The notes under the pieces were generated by a model. That model saw only the letters and a program-made list of their open reading frames with translations. It did not search any database and had not been told where the DNA came from. Positions 50,742 to 60,119 of a DNA stretch of 64,000 nucleotides are shown piece after piece (within the stretch, counting starts at the first letter, position 1; each line of letters begins with the position of its first letter). The stretch lies in the NCBI GenBank assembly GCA_965262055.1, contig CBDHEI010000002.1, positions 1,674,001 through 1,738,000 of the forward strand. The letters run 5' to 3'. The translations under genes and the position numbers were made by a program. The stretch is from G958296245 sp965262055. Lineage in GTDB: Bacteria > Chloroflexota > Dehalococcoidia > Lucifugimonadales > G958296245.

Positions 50742-50836
50742 GCGGGCCAACGCGGATGGTAGGTAGTACCGTCTTCGAGATGTGGCTGGGTAGCCTTTGA
50801 ACCTACGATGGTCCAGTTCCTCATATGGCGAACCTG

Positions 50837-52258
50837 TCAAGGGCCCTCGCCCGGTGTCAAGGGAAAGCGAATAGTCACGGTGGTACCCTGTCCTAGCCCG
50901 TTGCTTGCAACGGCAATCGTACCTCCATGTGCTTCCACAATAGCTCGGGTGATGGCCAGTCCCAGACCTGTGCCGCGGATCCCACGACTACGAGACTGGT
51001 CAGAACGATAGAAGCGGTCGAAGACGTGGGGAAGGTCTGTGGCGTAGATGCCGATCCCGTCATCGATGATCGAGATAGCCAACGCCTCGTCGCTTTCCAA
51101 CCCCGCTCTGAGCACGATATGCCCGCCGGGCTCAGTGCAATGAATTGCGTTGCTCAGGACGTTTCCCAATGCCTGGCTCATGCGCATCGGGTCGAGGACC
51201 ATGTCCGGGAGGTCAGCGGATACCTGCAGCGACAATTCAATCTGTCGAGTCTGAGATTGTGGCTGCCAGCGATCTACCTCTGCGGCGAGCAGCTCGTGAA
51301 TCGAACTTGCTTCGAGCGTGAGCCTCAACTCACCATGGTCGGTCCCCGCAAGCCAGTCCAGATCAGTTACGAGACCGCGTAGTCTGTCAACTTCCTGGAT
51401 GATGTGGTCAGACGCTCTCTCAGGCGTCTGAAGTCCGTCGCGCAGCCCTTTTGCCTCCAGCTGGATGACGCTCAGTGGCGTATTCAGCTCATGAGAGATA
51501 TCGTTTATCAGCCGCCTGCGGAGGTCGCGCTGAGTTTCTAAGGTGGAGGTCATTCGGTTGAAGGCCGCACTCATCCGTCCCAGCTCATCCGAGGATGTGA
51601 CTGGCAGCCGGGTCGTATCCCCCTGGGCAATTGCTTGGGTTGCCTCCGTCAAGGCCGTCACGGGGGCCGTTATACGTTTGGACAACCAGGCGGCCAGCAG
51701 TAAAGCAACGCCAGCTGTCAGCATCCCGCCAATTACGGTGATGTATAGGAGCGTCTTAAGAAACCCATGCGACTCGGCCGATAGGAACTCATGGTTTACA
51801 TCCACATAGACGTGGCCTACGGGCTGGTCCGTGGTCAAATTGAACACCGTCTCGCGATGCCCGTCCAGATCGGGTGCGGCGGTTCCAGATAACAGCTCGG
51901 ATAAGTTATCCTTCACCACCCGTCCGTCGATGGCGATGATGACGACTCGTATCGGGTCTTTGTGGAAGAGCTCGAAGGACTCTCCCTCACCTTCTTCATG
52001 CCGCTCCCTCTTCAGGACCCCGTCGTAGATGTATCCGGCCTCAGACAGCGGTCTGTCCACCGTTTCCCAGCCACCTGCGGCGGTGTACTCCCGACTCAGA
52101 TTCTGGGCCAACCGGCTCGCCTCATCATCACCTATCTCGTCCACGAACACGCCCAGACGGGACTGCGTCGCGTAGTAGCCTACACCGACGCTGATTAAGA
52201 CTGTAAGAACGATGACAAAGACGATCGAACCCATGATTCGCCAGCGCAGCGACATCAT
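50837..52258 (-). CDS. Membrane sensor histidine kinase
   Basis: This is a 473-residue two-component sensor. Membrane helix 1 (residues 8-30) and helix 2 (about 170-192) bracket an extracytoplasmic sensor of about 140 residues. A HAMP domain (RITAPVTALTEATQAIAQGD) follows, then the H-box DISHELNTP with phospho-His at about 255. The ATP-binding domain has the N-box NVLSNAIH, G1 DDGIGI, F-box VFDRFYRS and G2 RGTGLGLAI. It is of the BaeS/CpxA class. The start overlaps the response regulator stop as ATGA, so the pair is co-translated. Confidence 0.93.
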   Translation of the reverse strand: MMSLRWRIMGSIVFVIVLTVLISVGVGYYATQSRLGVFVDEIGDDEASRLAQNLSREYTAAGGWETVDRPLSEAGYIYDGVLKRERHEEGEGESFELFHKDPIRVVIIAIDGRVVKDNLSELLSGTAAPDLDGHRETVFNLTTDQPVGHVYVDVNHEFLSAESHGFLKTLLYITVIGGMLTAGVALLLAAWLSKRITAPVTALTEATQAIAQGDTTRLPVTSSDELGRMSAAFNRMTSTLETQRDLRRRLINDISHELNTPLSVIQLEAKGLRDGLQTPERASDHIIQEVDRLRGLVTDLDWLAGTDHGELRLTLEASSIHELLAAEVDRWQPQSQTRQIELSLQVSADLPDMVLDPMRMSQALGNVLSNAIHCTEPGGHIVLRAGLESDEALAISIIDDGIGIYATDLPHVFDRFYRSDQSRSRGIRGTGLGLAITRAIVEAHGGTIAVASNGLGQGTTVTIRFPLTPGEGP

Positions 52259-52932
52259 TCGTCCCCCACCACGAACATGTAGCCAGCGCCGTAGACAGTC
52301 TGAATAGGCTGGCTGCCGTCTCGGCTGATCTGCTTTCGCAGGCGAGCGATCTGGCTGTCGATGGCGCGGTCGAACCCATGATATTCGTGGTTGAAGGTCA
52401 GGGAGATCAGCTGATCACGGGTGAGCACCTGGTTGGGATGACGCATGAACGTTGACAGCAGGCCGATCTGCGCTTGGCTCAAATCTACGGGTTCTCCATT
52501 GACCGTCACGCTCCGGGCGGTCTCATTCAGTGTGATGTTGCCGCGTGTAAGGACCTGTTGAATCCTGCCTTGGACGCGACGCAGCACTGCGCCGGCACGC
52601 GCAATGACTTCCTCTGGATCGAAGGGCTTGACGATGTAATCGTCGGCTCCGCTGTCCAGCCCGATGATTCGCTCGGCGTGGGCTTCTCTGGCCGTCAGCA
52701 TGATTATCGGAACGTCTGACTCTCGACGTAGGATTCTGCACAGCTCCACGCCGTCGAGACGAGGAAGCATCAGATCGAGGATTATCAGGTCTGGAGTCAG
52801 ACTGCGGGCCAGGGCCAGACCGGACTCACCATCATGGGCAACCTCGGCAGAGAATCCGGCGCGCTCAAAGTACAGCTTGACCCAGTTCGCGATCCTCGTA
52901 TCGTCTTCGATTATCAATACTGTACCGCCCAT
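52255..52932 (-). CDS. OmpR-family response regulator
   Basis: This is a 225-residue transcription regulator. The receiver domain has the acidic pair EDD at 9-11, phospho-acceptor Asp53 in IILDLMLPRLDG, Thr in IIMLTAREA and Lys in IVKPFDPEE. The C-terminal winged helix includes LSQAQIGLLSTFMRHPNQVLTRDQL and ends VYGAGYMFV. It partners the kinase at 50837-52258, and the upstream lipoprotein gene is a plausible target. Confidence 0.94.
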   Translation of the reverse strand: MGGTVLIIEDDTRIANWVKLYFERAGFSAEVAHDGESGLALARSLTPDLIILDLMLPRLDGVELCRILRRESDVPIIMLTAREAHAERIIGLDSGADDYIVKPFDPEEVIARAGAVLRRVQGRIQQVLTRGNITLNETARSVTVNGEPVDLSQAQIGLLSTFMRHPNQVLTRDQLISLTFNHEYHGFDRAIDSQIARLRKQISRDGSQPIQTVYGAGYMFVVGDE

Positions 52933-53018
52933 CGCCGGTCCTCTAAGGAGCCATCTCAGACGCGATGCCTCATAGAGACACCGCGTCTATCCATCCACCG
53001 GATACGCACATGGTCAGA

Positions 53019-54155
53019 TTATCTCACTTGAAGTTTCGGCATCATCCTTCGGTCGACTCCGGGCAGCTCTAGCCGCCTCCCCGCCGCATCACCACCACTG
53101 CCGTGTTCGCCGCCGGACTCCCTGCCGCCACCATTCTCGCCACCATCCCGATGCTCCCCGCCAGACTCGCTTCCCTCCTCACCGGTACCGACCTCGGCAT
53201 GTGCTGTCCACCCACTGAACGATGCCTGCGTCGCAGGTAGGTTGATCGTTATCACCTCGCCTGGAGCCATGTCCGTTGGAGTCGTCGGACCGAGCTCCGC
53301 TCCGTTCGAAAGGTGCACTTCGATCCTGACCCGGTCCAGGACGCCGTTGGTCGTGTTCTCCACGGTGCCCTTGAAGGAGTTGCTTGGAGCGTCGTATTGC
53401 AGGATGAGTCGGGCGCCGCTGCGAACTGCGTCGAAGGTCTCATTGAGCTCTAAGGCATTGGCACCGCTACCTTCTTCGCCACCAGGGCCGTGTTCACCAC
53501 TGCCTTCAGTACTTTCTCCTCCTGTGTGAGCAGCGGGGCCGGGGCCGGTGCAGCCGAATACTTCCATGTGAACGACGTATCCATCGTAAGAGACTCCGGC
53601 AAGTTTCGGTTCACTGGCAACCGTCAGGCTTGTCGGTGCCTCCTGTCGAGGGTTCAGGTGGCCCAGCTTCTCGGGACCAAGCTCTCCCACCGTCTTCGTT
53701 CCCGACTTCAGGTGAGGTTCGGCCTGCACGTAACAAAGTTTCTGTGGGAGCGTGTTTCGCACCGTTCCGTGGACAGTTAGGGTTGCTGCATCGTACTGCA
53801 TAGAAACAGCTAGTCCTCCGAGGACACCGCTCCACGACTGTCCGAGAGGAATGATCGGGCTCGACATAGTGGCTTCATTGTTCTCTCCACCGCCGTCACC
53901 ACCAGAGCCGTGTTCTCCGCTGCCTTCACCACCTTCTTCCCCGGATTCATTGCCTTCGCGGTTGCTGCCATGCTCACCTCCAGAGTCGCCACCTTCTCGC
54001 TCGGAGATGTCCTGACTTACCGTGGCGCGGTTAGAATCACGGGCGTCTCCGTGTCCGGCGTCGCCCGTGCAGCCGACGACTATCACCGCGGAGAGTATAG
54101 CCACCAAGACCGGCCCAGACAGGAGCTTCTTCAGCATTAGGTTCTTGCAAATCAT
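53019..54155 (-). CDS. Secreted lipoprotein with Gly/Glu/His-rich linkers
   Basis: This is a 378-residue exported protein. A signal peptide and lipobox (VIVVGC) place the lipidated Cys at about residue 29. A low-complexity stretch of SGGEHGS/EGGEGSGEH units follows, then a beta domain (about 100-195, SWSGVLGGLAVSMQYDAATLTVHGTVRN). A second EHG-rich linker and a second related domain (ARLILQYDAPSNSFKGTVENTTN) come next, then a third EHG-rich tail. The two domains share the pattern QYDA...GTVxNT and resemble FxLYD-like modules. The Glu/His-rich linkers could bind metal ions. It lies directly upstream of a regulator and kinase on the same strand. Confidence 0.75.
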   Translation of the reverse strand: MICKNLMLKKLLSGPVLVAILSAVIVVGCTGDAGHGDARDSNRATVSQDISEREGGDSGGEHGSNREGNESGEEGGEGSGEHGSGGDGGGENNEATMSSPIIPLGQSWSGVLGGLAVSMQYDAATLTVHGTVRNTLPQKLCYVQAEPHLKSGTKTVGELGPEKLGHLNPRQEAPTSLTVASEPKLAGVSYDGYVVHMEVFGCTGPGPAAHTGGESTEGSGEHGPGGEEGSGANALELNETFDAVRSGARLILQYDAPSNSFKGTVENTTNGVLDRVRIEVHLSNGAELGPTTPTDMAPGEVITINLPATQASFSGWTAHAEVGTGEEGSESGGEHRDGGENGGGRESGGEHGSGGDAAGRRLELPGVDRRMMPKLQVR

Positions 54156-54819
54156 CGTTCCATCCCTTTCGTGAAGTATCTGTGATGCTACTCACGATAG
54201 CGATGAAATGTCGCAGAAATATGTCGTCCGCAGCCGCGACTGGCCAATCAAGGAATCCCAGTGCCTCGTTGGGGTCGGTCATGGTCAAGGTCCTGGAAGT
54301 CGGGTTCATCTCCGCTAGGGCGTTAGGGCCCGGCTATTGAAGAGAAGCTCCGACCACTCGGCAACTGTATGGCCAGAGAGAAGTTGTCGTTCTGAGCGCA
54401 GGCGAGCCGTGCCCTTAGCTGGTCGGCGCCAGCAGCCCCACCTATATTTTCAACGAGTCTCGCGGCGGCTGTCCGATGCCGAAGGGGAAGACAACGGGTC
54501 ATCCTCACGGGCGATAGTAACCCGCACGAATGGCCTCGTCCGACTACGTGCTGGCTTTCACCCCACCAGCCACGAGTACCTGAGTATTTCGTGTCTTTTG
54601 TGAACTGCGGATGTTATGAATAACCCCGAAGCAACGGGACTGCATATCCACTGACCCTTGCCCCGGCGGCGACTGGGATTTCGCGGGCGCGCCGACAGGT
54701 CCAATATGGAAGTGACACGTGTGGTAGATACAGCCTGATGGCGGGACTTGAGAGACCCTGTGCGCGGTTTGAGTTTGGCGGCGCCTTTGGCGGACCGTAA
54801 TTACCGGTAGGAGGCGTGG
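54156..54819. other. Intergenic region between holB and the lipoprotein gene
   Basis: About 660 bp with only short frames of poor composition. The left edge should hold the lipoprotein promoter; GATACT on the minus strand at about 54178 is the best -10 candidate, with no clear -35. I see no RNA gene or repeat. Confidence 0.45.
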
Positions 54820-55824
54820 CTACCGGGCCGACGGCATCCTGAGCATCATCGACTCGAAGGCGAGCCGGGGGTTGACGTTGCGGTCCAGGAGGCGTCCGGT
54901 CTCCAGCACGGCCTTGATCGCTCCTACCACGTCGGACTCCGACATTGCGCCGGTAATGGACGCCATAGAGTCTCGCCTGGACACGTAGGTTACAAGCTCG
55001 TCGAGGCCCTCCTGGGCCATCAGCACGTCGCGCCACCAGCCGAGCCACAACGCCAGCTCTTCCCTCCCGGTCTCCCTGTCCCTAGAGAAGGAGGACGCCA
55101 TGCGCGCGGCGTAGGTGAACCTGCCCTCGATGCTGGTCTGCAGGGTCTCCTCTATGGCCTGCAGCCGCTCGGACGCCGCATCGCGGAGCTCCGGGCTGCC
55201 GGCTGCCTCTATGGCCCATCCCGGACGGCCAGCGGAGAGGCGCGCTATCTCGTCGGCGTCGCTTTCTTCGACACCGTGGTCGTCGATCAGCCGACGAGAG
55301 ATTGCGGCCGCGGGAACGGGGAGCAGGTCCAGGACGCGGCACCGCGAGACGATCGTCGTGAGCAGGGCGTCGGCCTGAACAGCCAGCAGAATGATCAGCA
55401 CCTGCGGCGGAGGCTCTTCCAGGGTCTTGAGCAGCGAGTTGGCGGCCTCGACGGTCATCCGCTCCGCTCCGTCGAATACTAAGCACCGGCTGGCGCCCTC
55501 GAAGGGCTTCAGCGCCGCCTCGCGCTGCACCTCGCGGACCTGGTCGATGCCTATTGACGCCCTGGCCCTGCCGCCGGGGGCGCCGCCGACCCCGACGACG
55601 TGAACGTCGGCATGGAGGCTGCGCTCGATGCGCCGGCACTGGTTGCAGGTGCCGCATGGGCGCTCCTCGTCCAGGCAGTTGACGGCCCTGCACAGGTCGA
55701 GCGCGAGCGTCATCTTGCCCACTTGCCTTGGGCCCGATATCAGGTACGAGTGGGCAACGCGGCCCGCTTGCAGGCTGCGTTTCAGGTTATCGACGGCGCC
55801 ATCGTGCCCGAAGGTGCGCCACAT
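54820..55824 (-). CDS. holB: DNA polymerase III delta' subunit
   Basis: This 334-residue clamp-loader subunit has the modified Walker A GPRQVGKMTLA, a zinc cluster (CPCGTCNQC pattern at about residues 57-66), the ERMTVEAANSLLKTLEEPP segment and TTIVSRCRVLDLL sensor 1. The start FGHDGAVDNLKRSLQAGRVAHSYLI is characteristic. It would load the DnaN clamp. It is downstream of lysA by 27 bp on the same strand. Confidence 0.94.
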   Translation of the reverse strand: MWRTFGHDGAVDNLKRSLQAGRVAHSYLISGPRQVGKMTLALDLCRAVNCLDEERPCGTCNQCRRIERSLHADVHVVGVGGAPGGRARASIGIDQVREVQREAALKPFEGASRCLVFDGAERMTVEAANSLLKTLEEPPPQVLIILLAVQADALLTTIVSRCRVLDLLPVPAAAISRRLIDDHGVEESDADEIARLSAGRPGWAIEAAGSPELRDAASERLQAIEETLQTSIEGRFTYAARMASSFSRDRETGREELALWLGWWRDVLMAQEGLDELVTYVSRRDSMASITGAMSESDVVGAIKAVLETGRLLDRNVNPRLAFESMMLRMPSAR

Positions 55825-55851
55825 GGTGGACTCCTGCCCCCGCGGGGCGGG

Positions 55852-57168
55852 TTACTCCAGCACGTCGGCGAGAATGAGGTCCCGGTAGGTCTCGCGGCGG
55901 CGGATCAACCGCGCCTCGCCATCCTTCACGAGCACGACGGGGGGCCTAGGGTTCAGGTTATAGTTGCTGGCCATCGAGGGCGCGTAGGCGCCCGAGGCGG
56001 GAATGGCAACCACGTCCCCGTGGGACAGCCTGGGGAGATCCACGTCTTTGACGAGGATGTCGCCGGACTCGCAGTACTTGCCTGCCAGGGTCACGGTCTC
56101 CTCAGCGGGGTCCAGCATCCGGTTGGCCGCCACGGCCTCGTACTGCGAGTCGTAGAGGGCAGGGCGGATGTTGTCGCCCATGCCGCCGTCCAGCGAGACG
56201 TACTTGCGTACCGAGGGTATGTCCTTGATGGCGCCCACGGTGTACAGGGCGACGCCGGCGCGCCCTACGATGGAGCGACCTGGCTCGATGACCAACGTGG
56301 GCTCCTCGATGCCTAGGTCGCTGGCCCGCTGCTTCAATGTGGACGTAATCACGTCGGCGTATGCGCCAACGGAGGGCGGGAGCCGGTCGCGCATATAGCC
56401 TATGGCGAAGCCCCCGCCTGGGCTGAACTCCTTCAGCTCCAGCCCCTGCGACGCGAGCCCGCGTGCGAAGGTCAACACGGCGTCGACGGCGATGGCGTAC
56501 GGCTCCAGCTCGAATATGGGCGATCCCAGGTGGAAATGGAGGCCGACCACGTTCAGGTTGGGCGCGGCAATCGCGTCGAGCACCGCCTGCTCGGCTTCGC
56601 CGGTTTCCATAGCGAGGCCGAACTTGCTGTCCAGCGTCCCCGTCGTCGTGTGTGCGTGGGTGTGCGGGTCCACCCCCGGCGAGACGCGCAGCAGGACGTC
56701 CTGCGAGACGCCGCGGACGCGCGCCAGCCTGTCGAGCAGGTCGAGCTCGTAGGCGTTGTCGATTACGACCCTACCGACCCCGCTGTCGAGGGCCATCTCC
56801 AGCTCGTCGGGCGTCTTGTTGTTGCCGTGGAAGTAGATGTCCCCGGCCGGGATGCCCGAAGCCATTACGACGGCCAGCTCGCCGCCGGAGACGACGTCGA
56901 AGCCCAGCCCCTCCTCGTGCACCAGCTTCGCCAGCGCGGGATTGACGTATGCCTTAGACGCGTACAGCGTCTTCGTGTCAGGGTACCGAGCGGTGAACTC
57001 GCCGACGAAGTCGCGGCACATCATCCGCAGGGTGTGTTCGTCGAAGACGTAGAGCGGCGTACCGAATTCGGCGGCGAGGTCCACCACGTCGCAGCCGCCC
57101 AAGGTCAGCCGCCCGGCGTCGCTGACGCCGGCAGTCACGGGGAATACGTCCACGCTTCCGAAGCTCAT
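55852..57168 (-). CDS. lysA: Diaminopimelate decarboxylase
   Basis: This enzyme catalyses the last step of lysine synthesis. The 438 residues show the PLP Lys in TLYASKAYVNP, the HFHLGSP substrate loop, the GGG phosphate site in SPGGGFAIGY, EPGRSIVGRAG and the active-site Cys in GKYCESGDIL. The Tyr in SGAYAPSMASNYN is present. It lies 3 bp after the metallo-beta-lactamase-fold gene. lysC is on the same strand about 5 kb upstream, so the pathway genes are near but not in one operon. Confidence 0.95.
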   Translation of the reverse strand: MSFGSVDVFPVTAGVSDAGRLTLGGCDVVDLAAEFGTPLYVFDEHTLRMMCRDFVGEFTARYPDTKTLYASKAYVNPALAKLVHEEGLGFDVVSGGELAVVMASGIPAGDIYFHGNNKTPDELEMALDSGVGRVVIDNAYELDLLDRLARVRGVSQDVLLRVSPGVDPHTHAHTTTGTLDSKFGLAMETGEAEQAVLDAIAAPNLNVVGLHFHLGSPIFELEPYAIAVDAVLTFARGLASQGLELKEFSPGGGFAIGYMRDRLPPSVGAYADVITSTLKQRASDLGIEEPTLVIEPGRSIVGRAGVALYTVGAIKDIPSVRKYVSLDGGMGDNIRPALYDSQYEAVAANRMLDPAEETVTLAGKYCESGDILVKDVDLPRLSHGDVVAIPASGAYAPSMASNYNLNPRPPVVLVKDGEARLIRRRETYRDLILADVLE

Positions 57169-57171
57169 ATG

Positions 57172-58023
57172 CTAACGTGCCTCCCTAGAAGCAAATTCGG
57201 GCGATGGGACTTCCGCCACAAGCCGGACCTCCTCGGCCCGGATGGTCACCCGTCCCTCCGATTCCAGCTTGACCAAGTGGGACCTGATCTGCCTGCGGGC
57301 CACCTCGTGAAGTCCAGGGTCGATGTCGGCGTAGAGCGCAGCGAAGAGCTGATCCAAGGTGCGGTGGCCGTTCGACAGGAGCTCCACTATGTCCCGCTCC
57401 CTGGAGAGGCGCCGGGCGATGGCCTCCCGTATCTTCGCCTGCGGCTCCTCGATGACGGCGCCGTGGCCGGGGCATATCAGCCGCACGTCGAGTCCCAGCA
57501 GCATATTAAGCGACTCGATGTAGGCGGCCACCTCGCCCTGTTCTGGGTTGATCGTCGTAGTGCCGGATCCCAGGACGGTGTCGCCGGTGAACAGCACGCG
57601 CTCCTCCCGGTAGTAGACGCAGACGCTACCCATGGTGTGTCCAGGCGTGTGGACGAACTCCAGAGTCACGCCGCCGAGGTCCATAACCTCCCGGTCCGCG
57701 ACCGTCCTGCCCACGACGGCGCCGGGGAACGCCTCCTCGATGTGGGGTTTCTCCTCAGCGGTCGCGGTCACGCCGCCGCCGGTCGCCCCGGCGAGCCGCC
57801 GGACGCCGCCAGCATGGTCGAGGTGGCGGTGGGTCACCACGATGGCAGCCACGGGCGGCCGACCCGCGTCGTCCCAGTGTCTCACCAGGGAATCGACGTC
57901 GGCCTGTACGTCGTACCCGGCGTCGATGAAGACCGCAGCCTTCTCGCCCGTAACGAGATATACGACGTTGTCCCGCTCCCCGACCGGAATGCCGAGAACG
58001 CGGGGCGCTACCTGGATGCCCAT
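57172..58023 (-). CDS. Metallo-beta-lactamase-fold hydrolase (LACTB2-like)
   Basis: This 283-residue enzyme has the metal motif THRHLDH, the His in TPGHTMGSV, the Asp in FTGDTVLGSG and the last His in CPGHG. A C-terminal winged-helix-like segment (LFAALYADIDPGLHEVARRQIRSHLVKLESEGRV) is the arrangement seen in LACTB2-type RNases and related glyoxalase-II-like enzymes. The substrate is uncertain. It may be translationally coupled to lysA downstream. Confidence 0.87.
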   Translation of the reverse strand: MGIQVAPRVLGIPVGERDNVVYLVTGEKAAVFIDAGYDVQADVDSLVRHWDDAGRPPVAAIVVTHRHLDHAGGVRRLAGATGGGVTATAEEKPHIEEAFPGAVVGRTVADREVMDLGGVTLEFVHTPGHTMGSVCVYYREERVLFTGDTVLGSGTTTINPEQGEVAAYIESLNMLLGLDVRLICPGHGAVIEEPQAKIREAIARRLSRERDIVELLSNGHRTLDQLFAALYADIDPGLHEVARRQIRSHLVKLESEGRVTIRAEEVRLVAEVPSPEFASREAR

Positions 58024-58039
58024 CTCAGCCCGCGCCCAC

Positions 58040-58846
58040 CTATCGGAAGCCCCAATCTACGAGCTGCCGCACCATGCTCTGCCGGCTCGGCCCGCCACCC
58101 TCCAGGAACCCCTCTTTGTACACGCGGTCGGTAGAGTAGTAGTCGTTCTTCTGCTGGAAGCTGAGGTGGCTGTCGTACATCCCCCGGAGAAACTCCTCAT
58201 GCTCCGGGGTGGTCGGCTCCGCGGCGAAATTCATTGTGAACATTCGCCTGTGGGCGCCTCCGCCGAACGACGAGTGGAACAGGTGCTGGCTGAAGAAGAC
58301 GACGTCGCCCGGGTCCGACTCGAGGGCAAAGAAGGGCACGTGCTCCCCCGTGACGCCGAATGGGTACACGGGCGGAGTCTCGCGGTGCCGGCGCAGGGCC
58401 GCCAGGCAATCGGCTGCGAGCGGGCCCCGGTGCGAGCTCGGGATGATCCTCAGGCAGCCGGCGTCGGTCCTGACGGGGTCCAAGTACATGGCGACCTTGA
58501 TGACGGGGTAGCCCATCATCCGGTCGCCAAGGTCCGCGTGCCACGACGTATCGCCGACATACAGGTTTCCGTCGCCCGCGATCCAGACGAAGTCCGGGCC
58601 TAGCAGGTCCTCTACGATCGAGTAGACTCGGTCGTCCTCGAGCAGTGACGACAGGCCGGGCCTCTGCTCTACCAGGCTCATCATCATCTGCCGCTTCTCG
58701 CCTGGGAAGGGCTCGTCGTACCTGAACTCGGTCATCACGTCGTCGAAAAGCCGGCTGATCTCCTCCGTCTCGGTGGGGGAGAAGGCCTGCTTGAACACCA
58801 GGAACCCGAAGGTTTCGTAGAACCGCTTCTGCTCGTCGGTCAGCAT
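58040..58846 (-). CDS. Phytanoyl-CoA dioxygenase family protein
   Basis: This is a 268-residue Fe(II)/2-oxoglutarate oxygenase. The iron ligands are His and Asp in TSWHADLG and the distal His in FFSQHLFHSSFGG. The 2-oxoglutarate Arg lies in AHRRMFTMNFA. The opening LTDEQKRFYETFGFLVF is typical of PhyH relatives. These act on many small substrates, so oxidation of phytanoyl-CoA is not implied. It is 17 bp upstream of the metallo-beta-lactamase-fold gene. Confidence 0.88.
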   Translation of the reverse strand: MLTDEQKRFYETFGFLVFKQAFSPTETEEISRLFDDVMTEFRYDEPFPGEKRQMMMSLVEQRPGLSSLLEDDRVYSIVEDLLGPDFVWIAGDGNLYVGDTSWHADLGDRMMGYPVIKVAMYLDPVRTDAGCLRIIPSSHRGPLAADCLAALRRHRETPPVYPFGVTGEHVPFFALESDPGDVVFFSQHLFHSSFGGGAHRRMFTMNFAAEPTTPEHEEFLRGMYDSHLSFQQKNDYYSTDRVYKEGFLEGGGPSRQSMVRQLVDWGFR

Positions 58847-58889
58847 CAGGCCCTCCTCAAGGCTGGCTCAGCGGCAATTTGCCAGGATG

Positions 58890-59687
58890 TCACCTGCCAA
58901 GCGCCTTGGCCATGCCCTCGCCCTGCCGGTTGCAGTAGTCGTAGAAAGAACCGACGTCGCTGCCGATGCAGAAGTCGAGGACGCCCATGTCGATGTAGGG
59001 CTGGGCGTCCTGCCACCGGCTAAGCTCGACCCGGGGCCGCACTCCCATCTTGATGCACGTTTCGATAGTGTAGCGCTCGGCTTCTTTGACCTTGGGGTGA
59101 GTGTACTGGCCGGTCAGCCCAACGGACATCGAGTAGTCGGAGGCCCCGAACTGCACCATGTCGATCTGACCCGTGCCGAGAATCTCTTCGAGCTGCTCAA
59201 CGGCGGTCTTCTTCTCTATCATGAGCGCCAGCACCCCCTCGGCTCGGCGCCGGGCGTACTCTTCCAGCGTGAGTCCCACGCCCACGTAGCCGGTGTCCCG
59301 CGTGCTGGCCGCGCCCACCCGGCCCCCGTACTTGGGGTCCGTGGGCTTTATCGCCGCGATTGCCTCCTTCGCATCGTCGAGGTCGCGGATCTCCGCGAAC
59401 AGCAGATTCTGGATACCGGAGCCCACGGCGCGCTCGGCGAGGTAGGTCCTGGGCTCTTGGTCGAGCTTCATCATAGCCGTCAGGTGGTCGAACATGTCGA
59501 TGGCGCGCCCGAAGTTCTCCAGGGAGAACAGGTCGTAGGGCGCGTACTGGCCGGAGAACTCGATGTAGTCCATCGTGCCGCTGTGGCCGACGATCTCGAC
59601 CATGCCCGGCCACTGGGTGAACAGGTGAGTGCCGATGGTTGGCTTGCCTTCTCTGATCAGGTCCCGCAGGACGTTTCTATCCTTCAC
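58890..59687 (-). CDS. HpcH/HpaI-family aldolase, second paralogue
   Basis: This is a 265-residue barrel protein of the HpcH/HpaI family. It has the opening REGKPTIGTHLFTQWPGMVEIVG, the metal-ligand Glu in MIEKKTAVEQLEEI and FGASDYSMSVGL, comparable to GPFDLSKSMG of the gene at 20439-21194. The base-region His of HpcH is not obvious, so activity is less certain. GGAGGAGA lies upstream of the ATG. It leads a run with PhyH. Confidence 0.83.
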   Translation of the reverse strand: MKDRNVLRDLIREGKPTIGTHLFTQWPGMVEIVGHSGTMDYIEFSGQYAPYDLFSLENFGRAIDMFDHLTAMMKLDQEPRTYLAERAVGSGIQNLLFAEIRDLDDAKEAIAAIKPTDPKYGGRVGAASTRDTGYVGVGLTLEEYARRRAEGVLALMIEKKTAVEQLEEILGTGQIDMVQFGASDYSMSVGLTGQYTHPKVKEAERYTIETCIKMGVRPRVELSRWQDAQPYIDMGVLDFCIGSDVGSFYDYCNRQGEGMAKALGR

Positions 59688-59752
59688 TGTCTCCTCCTTG
59701 GTCGCTCGTTGCGGGAATCATACCACCAGAGGGGCACGCGGGCCATGGAAAT

Positions 59753-59780
59753 TTGGGCGTCCCGGGGCTGCTGCTATAAT
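59753..59780 (+). promoter_or_regulatory. Extended -10 promoter of the 87-residue gene
   Basis: TGCTATAAT (59772-59780) with TTGGGC (59753-59758) 16 bp before the hexamer. The layout and the CTGCTATAAT context are shared with the argF promoter. Confidence 0.6.
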
Positions 59781-59821
59781 TGCGCCGCTAGACGTCCAGA
59801 GAACTAGAGGGCCATATCCCA

Positions 59822-60085
59822 ATGAGCGACTATGGGTTGACGGTGAAGGAAGGGTCGGGCAGCAAGCGTGTAGAGGTGCGTTGCGAGCACCAGAACGGGC
59901 TCATATACGTCGTGCCCGCCGAGGCGTCGTGGGTATGCACGGAGGAGCTGCGGCACGTCCACGCGCTGGCGGGGTTCTTCAAGCAGCTGGCGTCACTGAA
60001 CGACCCGGACGTCAAGGAGGCGATGCAGCGGTGGGGGATCTACTACCGTGAGCGGCCTCTTGCCGAAGGGAGCGGGCATTCGTAG
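59822..60085 (+). CDS. Small protein of unknown function
   Basis: This is an 87-residue protein with a clear extended -10 promoter about 40 nt upstream. It begins MSDYGLTVKEGSGSKRVEVRCEHQ, and its second half is helical (LRHVHALAGFFKQLASLNDPDVKEAMQRWG). It has no signal peptide or known motif. The hydrophilic sequence, sensible codon use and own promoter support a real gene. I cannot assign a family. Confidence 0.65.
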   Translation: MSDYGLTVKEGSGSKRVEVRCEHQNGLIYVVPAEASWVCTEELRHVHALAGFFKQLASLNDPDVKEAMQRWGIYYRERPLAEGSGHS

Positions 60086-60119
60086 GTCTCCCCGGCCGGC
60101 CCCGCTCAGGTCGCCTTTC

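Noticed and set aside
50770..50830. GTAGGTTCAAAGGCTAC on the minus strand, like a T-arm
   Set aside because: The closing G-C pair of a T-arm is missing and no cloverleaf forms around it.
56530..58134. Plus-strand frame of 534 codons
   Set aside because: It is antisense to lysA and the metallo-beta-lactamase-fold gene, and its His/Val/Arg-rich composition is typical of shadow frames here.
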